This document shows positions 17,188 through 25,796 of a stretch of 64,000 nt of DNA, piece by piece (within the stretch, counting starts at the first letter, position 1; every line of letters starts with the position of its first letter). The stretch comes from Chelatococcus caeni. GTDB lineage: Bacteria; Pseudomonadota; Alphaproteobacteria; Rhizobiales; Beijerinckiaceae. The stretch covers positions 124,001-188,000 of the forward strand of contig NZ_JACIEN010000001.1 of NCBI RefSeq assembly GCF_014196925.1. Reading direction: 5' to 3'. A model generated the notes under the pieces. It was given only the letters and a program-made list of their open reading frames with translations, did not search any database and had not been told where the DNA came from. Made by a program: the position numbers and the translations under genes.

Positions 17188-18531
17188 ATGGCCGATGCCT
17201 CCATCATGGAACGTTCGCGGGCGCGCCTGGCCGATGACGCGGCACGGCTGGTGCGCGAGCGCTGCGAGCAGCTGCCGCCGCTGGACGAGACGGAGCGCTT
17301 CGGCGCGATGTTCGACCGCTTCGCGGATGCGCGCGTGGTGCTTCTGGGCGAGGCCACCCACGGGACGAGCGAGTTCTACCGCGCCCGCGCGGCGATCACG
17401 CGCCGGCTCGTCGAGCGCCACGGCTTCACTATCGTCGCGGTCGAGGCGGACTGGCCGGATGCGGCGCGGGTCGATCGTTATGTCCGCCACAGGGAGGCGG
17501 GGCATTATGATGAGGAGACCTTCGCCCGGTTCCCGACGTGGATGTGGCGCAATATGGAATTCGCGCAGCTCGTCGACTGGCTGCGCAGCCACAACGAAGG
17601 CCGGCCGACCGGCGAGAGGGTCGCCTTCCACGGCCTCGACGTCTATTCCCTGACAGCCTCCATGGCGGCCGTCATCGCCTATCTCGACAGGGTGGATCCG
17701 GCGGCCGCAGAGACCGCGCGCCGCCGCTACGGCTGCCTCACGCCATGGCAGATCGAGCCGGCCCATTACGGCCGTGCCGTGCTGCGGGCGGGGCACGACA
17801 CCTGCGAGGACGAGGTCGTCGCCCAACTGGCGGAGCTTCTGGGCAAGCGCCTCGAATATGTCGCCGCCGATGGGGAGGATTATTTCGACGCGGCCCAGAA
17901 CGCCCGGGTCGTGCGCGCGGCCGAGCACTACTACCGCATCATGTACCATGGCTCGACCGAGTCCTGGAATCTGCGCGACCGGCACATGTTCGACACGCTG
18001 CAGCATCTTCTCGCCGCGCGCGGCGAAAGGGCGAAGGCGGTGGTCTGGGCGCACAACTCCCACATCGGCAACGCGGCCGCCACCGCCATGGGATGGCAGG
18101 GCGAGTTCAACATCGGCGACCTGTGCCGCACGGCCCATGGCGACAGTGCCGTCCTGATCGGCTTAGGGACCGACCGCGGCACGGTGGCGGCCGCCGATGA
18201 CTGGGGCGGACCGATGCGCGTCAAGACCGTCAACCCGTCGCGCGCCGATTCCTACGAGCGCGTTTTCCACCAGTCCGGGACTGCCTGCTCGCTGACCGAT
18301 CTCAGGGCATCCGCCGATCGGGAGCTGCGCGAGGCATTGGGTGCCCCGCGGCTGGAGCGGGCCATCGGTGTCATCTATCGCCCGCAGACGGAGCTCACCA
18401 GCCACTATTTCGAGGCGGTCCTGCCGGAGCAGTTCGACGCCTATGTCTGGTTCGACGAGACGCGCGCGGTCACCCCGCTGCCCACGGCGCGGCCGCACGG
18501 GGTGCCGGAAACCTATCCCTTCGGCGTGTAG
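17188..18531 (+). CDS. Erythromycin-esterase-family protein
   Basis: The 447-residue protein matches the erythromycin esterase (EreA-like) family: ARVVLLGEATHGTSEFYRAR, TIVAVEADWPDAARVDRYVR, FPTWMWRN and VVWAHNSHIGNA. The Glu and His residues in GEATHGTSEF and the AHNSHIGN histidines are those associated with catalysis in this superfamily. Most chromosomal members are not proven macrolide esterases. It heads a closely spaced run with an alpha/beta hydrolase, a phosphoribosyltransferase and a PEBP protein, which points to a housekeeping or stress role rather than acquired resistance. A GGAG site precedes the start. Confidence 0.85.
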   Translation: MADASIMERSRARLADDAARLVRERCEQLPPLDETERFGAMFDRFADARVVLLGEATHGTSEFYRARAAITRRLVERHGFTIVAVEADWPDAARVDRYVRHREAGHYDEETFARFPTWMWRNMEFAQLVDWLRSHNEGRPTGERVAFHGLDVYSLTASMAAVIAYLDRVDPAAAETARRRYGCLTPWQIEPAHYGRAVLRAGHDTCEDEVVAQLAELLGKRLEYVAADGEDYFDAAQNARVVRAAEHYYRIMYHGSTESWNLRDRHMFDTLQHLLAARGERAKAVVWAHNSHIGNAAATAMGWQGEFNIGDLCRTAHGDSAVLIGLGTDRGTVAAADDWGGPMRVKTVNPSRADSYERVFHQSGTACSLTDLRASADRELREALGAPRLERAIGVIYRPQTELTSHYFEAVLPEQFDAYVWFDETRAVTPLPTARPHGVPETYPFGV

Positions 18532-18540
18532 GAGGCGGCG

Positions 18541-19197
18541 ATGCAAGGCGCGGCTGTGCGCGAGGTGCATATCGAACCGGAAGGGCTCACCGGTCTTCTC
18601 GGCGTGCCGGCGGATGCGGCCGGCGTCGTCATCTTCGCCCACGGCAGCGGCAGCGGCCGCCTGAGCCCCCGGAACAACCATGTGGCCGCCGCGCTGCAGG
18701 AGGCGGGGCTGGCGACCTTCCTGCTCGACCTCCTGACGCCGGAAGAGGCGGCTGACAGGCGCAACGTCTTCGACATCCCGCTGATCGCCGCGCGCCTGGA
18801 GCGCGCCACGGCCTGGATCGCCGGCTTTCCCGACACGGCATCGCTCCGTCCCGGCTATTTCGGCGCGAGCACCGGGGCCGGGGCGGCGCTCGTGGCAGCC
18901 GCGCAGCCGCACTCGTCCGTCGCCGCCGTCGTGTTGCGCGGCGGGCGGCCCGACCTCGCCCTGCCGGTTCTGCACCGGGTGAAGGCCCCGACGCTGCTCC
19001 TCGTCGGCAGCCTCGACGGTCCGGTCATCGGCATGAACCGCGAGGCCTACGAGGCGCTCGCCTGCGAGAAGCAGCTCATCATCGTCGAGGGCGCGGGCCA
19101 CCTGTTCGAGGAGCCGGGCAAGCTCGACGAGGTCGTGCACCACGCGAGGGACTGGTTCCTGGCGCACCTGCCGGGATCCCGGACAGACAGCGGATGA
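18541..19197 (+). CDS. Dienelactone-hydrolase-like alpha/beta hydrolase
   Basis: The 218-residue protein has an alpha/beta hydrolase core: the oxyanion region VIFAHGSGSGRLSPRN, the nucleophile elbow GASTGAGAAL with Ser, an acid in LLLVGSLDGPV and the histidine in IVEGAGHLFEEPG. The substrate is unknown. It starts nine bases after the erythromycin-esterase-like gene and overlaps the next gene by four bases, so the set is an operon. The same trio is found together in other bacteria. Confidence 0.82.
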   Translation: MQGAAVREVHIEPEGLTGLLGVPADAAGVVIFAHGSGSGRLSPRNNHVAAALQEAGLATFLLDLLTPEEAADRRNVFDIPLIAARLERATAWIAGFPDTASLRPGYFGASTGAGAALVAAAQPHSSVAAVVLRGGRPDLALPVLHRVKAPTLLLVGSLDGPVIGMNREAYEALACEKQLIIVEGAGHLFEEPGKLDEVVHHARDWFLAHLPGSRTDSG

Positions 19198-19889
19198 TGG
19201 CCATGTTCGACACCCATGAGACATTCAAGGACCGCCGCGATGCGGGCCGGCGCCTGGCCGAGACGCTTACGCATCTCAAGGGTGAGCGGCCGGTCGTCCT
19301 CGCCCTGCCGCGCGGCGGCGTGCCGGTCGCCTTCGAGGTGGCGAAGGCCCTGTCCGCCCCGCTCGATCTGCTGATGGTGCGCAAGCTGGGCGCGCCCGGC
19401 TATCCCGAATACGGCGTCGGTGCGGTGGTCGACGGAGCGGACCCGCAGGTCGTGCTCAACGAGGAGGCCATGCAGGTGGTCGATCCGCCGCGCGGCTACG
19501 TGGAGGCGGAGATGGAGCGCCAGCTGGCGGAGATCGAGAGGCGCCGACGGACCTATCTCGCCGGGCGCCAGCCTGTGCCGCTCGCCGGCCGGACGGCGAT
19601 CGTCGTCGACGACGGCATCGCCACCGGCGGCACGGTGCGCGTCGCCTTGAAGGCGTTGCGGCGGTCGGCAGCGGCCCGGCTCGTGCTCGCCGTCCCCGTG
19701 GCACCACGCGACAGCCTCGCCCTGCTGCAGGCGGATGCGGACGAGGTCGTCTGCCTCGACGCTCCGTCGAACTTCCGGGCCGTGGGTTTCCATTACGAGA
19801 ACTTCGACCAGACGAGCGATGCGGAGGTGGTGCAGCTCCTGGACGCCGCACGCGCGTGGCCCATCCGCAGTGAATCATCAGGCCAATAG
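19194..19889 (+). CDS. Phosphoribosyltransferase-family protein
   Basis: The 231-residue protein has the type I phosphoribosyltransferase fold: VLALPRGGVPVAFEVA near the N-terminus and the PRPP loop TAIVVDDGIATGGTVRVAL. A long helical insertion with VEAEMERQLAEIERRR sits between them, as in the stand-alone family often encoded beside erythromycin-esterase and dienelactone-hydrolase homologues. The acceptor base is unknown. Its start overlaps the hydrolase stop (ATGA), so translation is coupled. Confidence 0.85.
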   Translation: MMAMFDTHETFKDRRDAGRRLAETLTHLKGERPVVLALPRGGVPVAFEVAKALSAPLDLLMVRKLGAPGYPEYGVGAVVDGADPQVVLNEEAMQVVDPPRGYVEAEMERQLAEIERRRRTYLAGRQPVPLAGRTAIVVDDGIATGGTVRVALKALRRSAAARLVLAVPVAPRDSLALLQADADEVVCLDAPSNFRAVGFHYENFDQTSDAEVVQLLDAARAWPIRSESSGQ

Positions 19890-19899
19890 GAGACGAGCG

Positions 19900-20364
19900 A
19901 TGCCGCTGACCCTCATCAGCCCTGCCTTCGCCGACGGCGAGCGAATCCCCGAGAAATACACGCGCGATGGCCGGAACCTCTCGCCGCCGCTGAAATGGAG
20001 CGGCGTGCCCGATGGCACCAGGAGCTTCGTGCTCATTGTCGAGGACCCGGATGCGCCGAGCGGAACCTTCCGTCACTGGGGCCTGTACAACATCCCCGCC
20101 GATGCCGAACGGCTGCCCGAGAGCGTGGAGACGGGGCCGGACGAAGCGCGCATGCGCATCTGCAGCAACGACTTCGGCAACCCCTATTACGACGGGCCGG
20201 AGCCGCCGAAGGGGCACGGGCCGCATCATTATCACTTCCGGCTTGCCGCCCTCGACGTGCCCAGCATCGACCTGCCGCGACAGGTCGGCGTCGCCGACCT
20301 GTGGACCGAGGCGAAGAAGCACAAGCTGGCGGAAGCCGAGCTTGTCGGCATCTACGAACGCTAG
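19900..20364 (+). CDS. YbhB/YbcL-family PEBP-like protein
   Basis: The 154-residue protein is a bacterial phosphatidylethanolamine-binding-protein homologue. Landmarks are the anion pocket VEDPDAPSGTFRHWGLYNIP and the HHYHFRLAALD segment. The role in bacteria is not settled. A TAGGAG site lies about eight bases before ATG 19900 and the gap to the preceding gene is ten bases. A GC-rich hairpin follows about 45 bases after the stop, so it is probably the last gene of the four-gene operon. Confidence 0.88.
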   Translation: MPLTLISPAFADGERIPEKYTRDGRNLSPPLKWSGVPDGTRSFVLIVEDPDAPSGTFRHWGLYNIPADAERLPESVETGPDEARMRICSNDFGNPYYDGPEPPKGHGPHHYHFRLAALDVPSIDLPRQVGVADLWTEAKKHKLAEAELVGIYER

Positions 20365-20409
20365 CCGGCGAGGGGCGAGAAGTGCCTGCCGAGCAGCACG
20401 CCACGGTTT

Positions 20410-20436
20410 CGGGCCCGCGCGGAAACGGCGGGCCCG
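20410..20436 (+). terminator. Hairpin after the PEBP gene
   Basis: CGGGCCCGC at 20410-20418 and GCGGGCCCG at 20428-20436 form a perfect nine-bp stem with a nine-base loop. It is the probable end of the four-gene operon that starts at 17188. Confidence 0.55.
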
Positions 20437-20618
20437 CGGTGGGATCGTCTGCAAGATAGCCAGCTGCCGAACGCAGGCAGCGGCGAGCCGCCGACATACC
20501 GCAGCAGGAGAAGTCAAACTTTAGATTAATTTTATCGCGACGCTCCATCGGACCGGTCGCGCGCCCGGAGTTACCTTCACGCTCCTGTCGTATCGCCTGC
20601 TCCGGGGGCGCACGGCTG

Positions 20619-20634
20619 CCATATGTACATATGG
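20619..20634. promoter_or_regulatory. Perfect 16-bp palindrome upstream of a small secreted protein gene
   Basis: CCATATGTACATATGG is fully self-complementary and AT-rich against GC-rich flanks. It lies 85 bases before the gene at 20719 and is a candidate operator for it. The rest of the gene-free stretch 20365-20718 holds the hairpin at 20410 and GC-rich sequence with no recognised feature. Confidence 0.4.
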
Positions 20635-20718
20635 ACACTTGAATAAGCCGCCGGCGGCCGCCTAAGTGGCGCCGCTCGGCTGTGTGGCCGGGCGCCCTTT
20701 TCCTTTTCGAGGATTATC

Positions 20719-20976
20719 ATGCGCAAGATTGCCTTGGCTCTTCCCATGCTCTTCATCGCCGCTCCCGCGCTCGCCTGCTCGCAGCAGGACGTGCAGGCGA
20801 AGGCGATGGAGCTTTCCACCGGCCTGCAGCAGCTCGCCGCGTCCAACCCGCAGGCCGCTGTCGACTGGAGCAAGAAGGCCACCGACGCCCAGGCCAAGGC
20901 GCAGCAGGCGAGCGACATGGGGCAGGTCTGCGCCCTCTACGACGAACTCATCGCCGAGATGAAGGCCGGTCAGTAA
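20719..20976 (+). CDS. Small secreted helical protein
   Basis: The 85-residue product starts with a signal peptide (MRKIALALPMLFIAAPALAC) and continues as a short, Ala/Gln-rich region that looks like one or two helices (QAKAMELSTGLQQLAA, TDAQAKAQQAS). Two cysteines, at about positions 20 and 72, could pair in the periplasm; the first sits at the predicted cleavage point and could also be lipidated. No family was recognised. GAGG lies about ten bases before the ATG. It is preceded by an unusual palindrome and followed by an unrelated membrane protein gene. Confidence 0.7.
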   Translation: MRKIALALPMLFIAAPALACSQQDVQAKAMELSTGLQQLAASNPQAAVDWSKKATDAQAKAQQASDMGQVCALYDELIAEMKAGQ

Positions 20977-21069
20977 TCGTTGCCTGTGGCGTCGCGCCGT
21001 TGCAGCGCGACGCTGCTGGCGGCGGTTTCGCGAGCAACGGATCAGCGTCGCGGCAACCACACACGGTGC

Positions 21070-21543
21070 ATGATGGCATCCTTCTGGAGCAGGTGGGTCG
21101 TCAGTCTGGCGTTCGGGCTCCTGGTCGCTCGGACCGGATATGGCGTCGTCGCGCTTCCCCTGACGTCTGCCCATGACATCGATGATTCGGCCGCCGGCGG
21201 CATCAGGGTCGAGATAGTGTCGGTGCTCACCCTGCTTCTGCTGGCGGCCGCCGTGACCGTCGTGCTGGCGAGGCTCGGCAATACGATGCGCAGGTTCGGG
21301 TGGGGCTGCCTTCTCCTCGGTGCCGCCGTGCTCGCCAATACGGCGTTCGCCCTCCTCGGTTCCGAGGTCAGCCTGCTGCAGATTCTTGATCCGGCGACAC
21401 GTGCCGAGAACGATCCGGTGGCGGCCTTCTGGTTCTGGATCATGATCATGGGCGTGCCCTCGACCATGGTCGGCCTCTTGCTGCTGATCGGGGGCCTCGT
21501 TCTGCTTCGCAAGGCGCCACGTCCGGTTCGGACCGGCGGCTGA
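21070..21543 (+). CDS. Hypothetical four-helix membrane protein
   Basis: The 157-residue product has about four hydrophobic segments: near residues 8-25, 45-65, 72-95 and 125-148. Short loops contain HDIDDSAAGG and EVSLLQILDPATRAENDP. The start at 21070 (or ATG 21073) was chosen because the longer in-frame extension is basic and not membrane-like. No family was recognised. It is an inner-membrane protein of unknown function and has no obvious operon partner. Confidence 0.6.
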   Translation: MMASFWSRWVVSLAFGLLVARTGYGVVALPLTSAHDIDDSAAGGIRVEIVSVLTLLLLAAAVTVVLARLGNTMRRFGWGCLLLGAAVLANTAFALLGSEVSLLQILDPATRAENDPVAAFWFWIMIMGVPSTMVGLLLLIGGLVLLRKAPRPVRTGG

Positions 21544-21614
21544 ACAAGCGGATGCGGGCGCTCTCCACCCTCCTTTTCGATATATTGCGAAAGATGAGGC
21601 GGCGGCGCCCGGGC

Positions 21615-21817
21615 CTATTCGCTGCGGAAGATGAGGACCAGCTCGCGCCAGCTTTCGTAGCTGTCACCGTGCGCGACGAGAAAGGCAAAAGCTGCGCAGC
21701 GCGCGACGGCCCGCAAGGCGCTTGCGGCATGGAGACGAAAGCGGGGATCGCCCGATGAATTGAGCCGGCCTCCCGATCAGGGCGCCGCTGCGGTCGAGCG
21801 TGATCCGGATCCGCCCC
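21615..21817 (-). pseudogene. Remnant of a TolA/TonB C-terminal domain
   Basis: On the minus strand the frame ending at the stop 21615-21617 reads LNSSGDPRFRLHAASALRAV, then FAFLVAHGDSYESWRELVLIF, which fits the last 50 residues of alphaproteobacterial TolA. The expected preceding strand (RIRITLDRSGALIG) is present just upstream in another frame, with the change near 21776. No N-terminal membrane helix or long coiled region precedes it. It is therefore a frameshifted, 5'-truncated fragment. The family match is from recall of TolA sequences. Confidence 0.6.
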
Positions 21818-22064
21818 GGCAGCGATGACAAAGAGCGCCTAGGCGGCAATTCTCATCCGCATCATCATTCCTGCGTCCCCGGAGGCGAGCTTCTCGCGGT
21901 GAGCGGACATGAAATCTCCTGTACATGACCGCGATGTGAACAGGTGCATGGGGCTGTTGCTCGATGCGCAACGTCGCACCTGACGATTGCCGTTCGATGT
22001 CATCAAGCGGTACAGGCGGATTATGATCAGCCGCGGTGGGGCCTGGGAGCGGATACGGGGGCGC

Positions 22065-23768
22065 ATGATCGCATTGCAGAAGATGTTCGGGCCGGCAACG
22101 GAAGGTCCCCATCGTGACAGCGAGGCCGAAACCGAACGCGCTCAGGCGCTCGTCCGGGTGGTCCTTGCCAGCGTGGCGACCCTGTACATCCTCATCGGCG
22201 CGGTCATCGGCTTTCTTCCGGACGGCAGCATCCTGCCGCTCATGGCCTATCCGGCGGTCTTCATCGTCGTGTCCATCGCGCTTCTCCTGGTGATCACCCG
22301 GCGCCCGGGCACGTTTCCCGCGCGGCGGCTCCTGGCGATGGTCCACGATTATGCCGCCATCACCTTCACCCTGATCATCGGCGGGGAATATGTCTCGCCG
22401 GTCTATGCCATCCTGCTCTGGGTCACCGTCGGCAACGGCATGCGCTACGGGTCCGGCTATCTTGCCATCGCGACGGGATTTGCGCTCGCGAGCCTCGCCA
22501 TCGTGGCCTATTCCGGTGCCTATTGGAGCGAGCATCCCTATTTCGTCGCCACGCTCGTGCTGACCACGATCATCGTGCCCGCCTATGCCCATCTGCTGTT
22601 GAGGAACACCCGCCGGGCGCATGACACCGCCATCGCTGCCAATCTCACCAAGTCGCGCTTCTTCGCCCAGGCGAGCCACGACCTGCGCCAGCCGGTGCAC
22701 GCCATCAGCCTCTTCACCGCCTGCCTGCGCGACAGCGGCCTGACGCCCGACCAGGGCCGCATGGTCGACAACATCGACAGGGCGCTGCAGAGCGTGTCGC
22801 GCCTGTTCAGGTCGCTGCTCGACATCTCCACGCTCGACAGTGGCAAGGTCAGGCCGCGCGCCGAGGCTGTCCCGCTCGGCGAGCTTCTGCGGGACGTGGC
22901 GGAGCGGAACCGCGAGGCGGCGCGGCAGGCGGGCGTCACGCTGCGCATCGTGCCCACGCGGCTCCATGTGCGGATCGACCCGGACCTCCTCGCCACCATG
23001 GTGCAGAACATCGTCTCGAACGCCGTGAAATACGCCCCGGGAGCGCCGGTCCTGATCGGCTGCAGGCGCCGCGGGGGCAGCTTGACCCTCGAAGTCCACG
23101 ATCGGGGCAGGGGCATCCCGGCCGATCACCTGCCCAGGGTCTTCGACGAGTTCTACCGCGTGCCGGAACCGGGCAGGGACGTCGAAGGCGTCGGCCTCGG
23201 CCTGTCGATCGTCAGGCGGATCGGCGGCATCATGGGGCTCGACGCCTCCATCGTCTCACGCTCCGGACGCGGGACGGTTGTCCGGATCGCCGGCCTGCGC
23301 ATCGTGCCGGCAGAGGAGCGAACGGTCGTGCAGCATCCCGCCGGCCCGGTCACCCCGCTCAGCGGCATGCGGATCCTGTTGATCGAGGATGACAGGGACG
23401 TGCTGCTCGCGACGACGGCGCTGCTCGAGCGCTGGGGATGCAGCGTGCAGGCTGAAACCGCCATGCCCGAGGGCGTCGGGGCCTGCGACCTCGTCATCAC
23501 GGATTTCGACCTCAACGGACCGCTGACCGGCGCCGCCTGCATCGCGCGTGTCGCGGCGATGCTCGGCCGTCCGGTCCCGGCGGTCATCATGACGGGTCAC
23601 GACGAGGGCAGGGTCCGCCAAGAGCTCGGCGACGATGCCATCACCGTCGTCGCGAAGCCTGTCCATCCATCGACGCTGCGGGCCGTGCTGGTGGCGCAGA
23701 AGCTCAGGATGGAGGCTCGGGAAGAGGAGAGGGACCCGGCGCTGTTCTTGCAAGGCGAGGGCGTCTGA
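22065..23768 (+). CDS. Hybrid histidine kinase with RpfC-like membrane sensor and receiver domain
   Basis: The 567-residue protein starts with a short cytoplasmic segment and about five membrane helices (residues 30-185), a kinase core with His in FFAQASHDLRQPVHAIS, N box NIVSNAVKYAP and G box GVGLGLSIV, and a C-terminal receiver with acceptor Asp in LVITDFDLNGP and Lys in VVAKPVHP. The sensor region, with SPVYAILLWVTVGNGMRYGS and SEHPYF, closely resembles the DSF-sensing region of Xanthomonas RpfC as I recall it. The start is uncertain: 22065 has GGGGG upstream, 22023 is also in frame. It is convergent with a LuxR-type regulator, its likely partner. Confidence 0.82.
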   Translation: MIALQKMFGPATEGPHRDSEAETERAQALVRVVLASVATLYILIGAVIGFLPDGSILPLMAYPAVFIVVSIALLLVITRRPGTFPARRLLAMVHDYAAITFTLIIGGEYVSPVYAILLWVTVGNGMRYGSGYLAIATGFALASLAIVAYSGAYWSEHPYFVATLVLTTIIVPAYAHLLLRNTRRAHDTAIAANLTKSRFFAQASHDLRQPVHAISLFTACLRDSGLTPDQGRMVDNIDRALQSVSRLFRSLLDISTLDSGKVRPRAEAVPLGELLRDVAERNREAARQAGVTLRIVPTRLHVRIDPDLLATMVQNIVSNAVKYAPGAPVLIGCRRRGGSLTLEVHDRGRGIPADHLPRVFDEFYRVPEPGRDVEGVGLGLSIVRRIGGIMGLDASIVSRSGRGTVVRIAGLRIVPAEERTVVQHPAGPVTPLSGMRILLIEDDRDVLLATTALLERWGCSVQAETAMPEGVGACDLVITDFDLNGPLTGAACIARVAAMLGRPVPAVIMTGHDEGRVRQELGDDAITVVAKPVHPSTLRAVLVAQKLRMEAREEERDPALFLQGEGV

Positions 23769-23790
23769 AGCGGGACGGACGGCTATCCCT

Positions 23791-24432
23791 TCAGAGCCCG
23801 TTGACCGCCGCCTTCGCGGCGGCTGCGGCGCGGGAGGAAACGCCGAGGCTGCGCAGGAGCGCCGAGACGTGGAGGCGCACGGTGAAGGGGGAAATGTTGA
23901 GCTCCTTGCCGATCTCCTTGTTGGTCTTCCCTTCCCTCAGCAGGCTGAGCACCTCGCGCTGACGCAGGGTGAGCGACGACAGCGCGGCATGCTCCTCCAG
24001 GTGCAGGCCAGTCTCCTCCGCTGCGCGCTTCACCACGAAGTCGCCCGCGCGGATGGCCTCGATGGCGGCGGCGACTTCGTCCGGCGGCACGGACTTGCCG
24101 ATGAAGCCGTCGGCGCCGGCCGCCATGACAGCATCGATCGTCTTGCGGTCGTTCACCATCGAGACGACGATGATGGTCGCGCGCTCGAATTCCTGGCGCA
24201 GCGCGCGCAGGGAATGCATGGGGTCGAGGCCCGGAAACACGAGGTCGAGGAGCAGGAGGTCAGGAGCCTCCCCCTTGCGCGCCAGGTTGAGCACCCGATC
24301 GAAGCTGCCCGCTTCCTCGAGCGCGGCGGAAGGGTAGAGCCGCCGCACGACGCGGCACAGCCCGTCCCGGAAGACGGGGTGGTCGTCGGCGATGATGACC
24401 CGTTCTCTTGCTGTCTGAATGGTCGTGGCCAC
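23791..24432 (-). CDS. NarL/FixJ-family (LuxR-type) response regulator
   Basis: The 213-residue protein has a receiver domain (acidic ADDH near residue 15, acceptor Asp in [12 protein letters not shown], Lys in GFIGKSVP) and a LuxR-type helix-turn-helix ([36 protein letters not shown]). It is encoded tail-to-tail with the hybrid kinase and 22 bases from it, so the two probably form a phosphorelay. Targets are unknown. It has no close gene upstream on its own strand. Confidence 0.88.
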   Translation of the reverse strand: MATTIQTARERVIIADDHPVFRDGLCRVVRRLYPSAALEEAGSFDRVLNLARKGEAPDLLLLDLVFPGLDPMHSLRALRQEFERATIIVVSMVNDRKTIDAVMAAGADGFIGKSVPPDEVAAAIEAIRAGDFVVKRAAEETGLHLEEHAALSSLTLRQREVLSLLREGKTNKEIGKELNISPFTVRLHVSALLRSLGVSSRAAAAAKAAVNGL

Positions 24433-24667
24433 GGTGTCGAAACCTGTGATTCCCTGTCCTTTTCAGCCAGCCCCCGTTCTTCTCTTGCCCACCGGCCCCT
24501 GCCCGTCAAGCACGGCGGCGGGGGATCGTTCATGATCGTCCGGCCGCTGCCGCGGTGTTTTTCGGTCGTCTTCGTCGCGATGGCCGCAGGGCCGAATGGT
24601 CCGCGTCTCGAGGCGCAAGGCCGGGCGGGCGCTGCCGTCCGGCCCTCTTGCTTGCCTCAGGACACAG

Positions 24668-24973
24668 GCCTCCGGCAATCAGGCCGCGCTCGTCGGCGCG
24701 CTCGACGTCATGCATCCCGGTGGCATCGTCGTGCAGGTCGGCATCGGCGGCGAGATGACCCTGCCGATGAGCTTGATCGTGGCCCGCGAGCTCGAATTGC
24801 GCGGCACCTTCCGCTTCGACCATGAGTTCGGGCTCGCCGTCGAGATGATGGCGCGCGGCCACGTCGACGTGAAGCCGCTCGTCAGCGCGACGCTGCCTTT
24901 CGACAGTGCGGTGGCTGCCTTCACCCTCGCCGGCGACCGCTCCCGCGCCATGAAGGTGCAGCTCGCGTTCTGA
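24668..24973 (+). pseudogene. 3' fragment of a zinc-dependent alcohol (L-idonate-type) dehydrogenase
   Basis: About 100 codons match the C-terminal third of medium-chain dehydrogenases of the L-idonate 5-dehydrogenase type: ASGNQAALVGALDVMHPGG, VQVGIGGEMTLPM, LRGTFRFDHEFGLAVEMM and a final RAMKVQLAF. The zinc-binding N-terminal domain and first part of the Rossmann fold are absent, and the sequence before 24668 does not continue the match. It is a truncated remnant that is unlikely to be functional. The substrate name is tentative. Confidence 0.75.
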
Positions 24974-25004
24974 ACCCGCATCCGGCAGGCGGGTTCGGCG
25001 CCCG

Positions 25005-25793
25005 TCACGGCACGGCCACCGCACGTTTCTCGCGGCGGCGCAGTAGGGCGGCGAGGGCGGCGAGGCACAGCGTGCCGACGATGAGGAGGAGCGCCGCCGC
25101 CGCCACCGTCGGGCTGATGTTCTCGCGGATGCTGGAGAACATCTGCCGGGCCAGGGTGCGCTGGTTGGGGCCGGCCACGAAGAGCGTGATCACCACCTCG
25201 TCGAGGGAGGTCGCGAAAGCGAAGACCGCGCCGGACACGACCCCCGGCACGGCGAGCGGCAGGGTGACGCGGCGGAAGACCGTGACGGGCGGCGCGCCGA
25301 GGCTCATGGCCGCCTTCTCGACCGCCGGATCGATGCCCTGCAGCGCGGCCGAGACGCTCACCACGACGAAGGGCACGCAGAGCACCGCATGGGCGATGAT
25401 GACCCCCGGATAGGTGCTGGCGAGGCCGAGGCGCACGAGGAAGATCTGCATGCCGACGCCGAGGACGACGGCGGGAACGACCATGGGCAGCAGGAAGAGC
25501 GTCCTCAGGAGGCCGGCAAAGGGCAGGGAGCTGGCGCGCAGGCCGAGCGCCGCGAGCGTGCCGAGCACGGTCGAGAGGACGGTCGCGCCGCCGCCGATGA
25601 TCAGGCTGTTGACGATGGACAGGCGCCACACGTCGGCGCTCACCAGTTCCTCGAACCAGCGCAGCGAATAGGCCGGGATGGGATAGGTGAGGAACACGCT
25701 CGAGGTGAAGGCGAGCGGCAGGATGGCGATGATCGGCAGAATCAGGAAGGCGACGACGAGAATGCCGAAGACGATCTGGAGCGCGCGCAGCAT
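25005..25793 (-). CDS. ABC transporter permease, PotC type
   Basis: The 262-residue permease has six predicted helices and the inner-membrane component motif EKAAMSLGAPPVTVFRRVTLPLAVPG, which contacts the ATPase. It follows the PotC pattern, with a first helix near the N-terminus and short periplasmic loops. It is the last gene of an operon running ATPase, permease, permease from 28036 down; the gap to the preceding permease is three bases. The substrate may be a polyamine or another small cation or diol; the sequence does not decide. Confidence 0.9.
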   Translation of the reverse strand: MLRALQIVFGILVVAFLILPIIAILPLAFTSSVFLTYPIPAYSLRWFEELVSADVWRLSIVNSLIIGGGATVLSTVLGTLAALGLRASSLPFAGLLRTLFLLPMVVPAVVLGVGMQIFLVRLGLASTYPGVIIAHAVLCVPFVVVSVSAALQGIDPAVEKAAMSLGAPPVTVFRRVTLPLAVPGVVSGAVFAFATSLDEVVITLFVAGPNQRTLARQMFSSIRENISPTVAAAALLLIVGTLCLAALAALLRRREKRAVAVP

Positions 25794-25796
25794 GGC

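Noticed and set aside
17188-18531. Acquired macrolide resistance gene
   Set aside because: The erythromycin-esterase-like gene sits in an enzyme operon without mobile elements, and most chromosomal homologues are not macrolide esterases.
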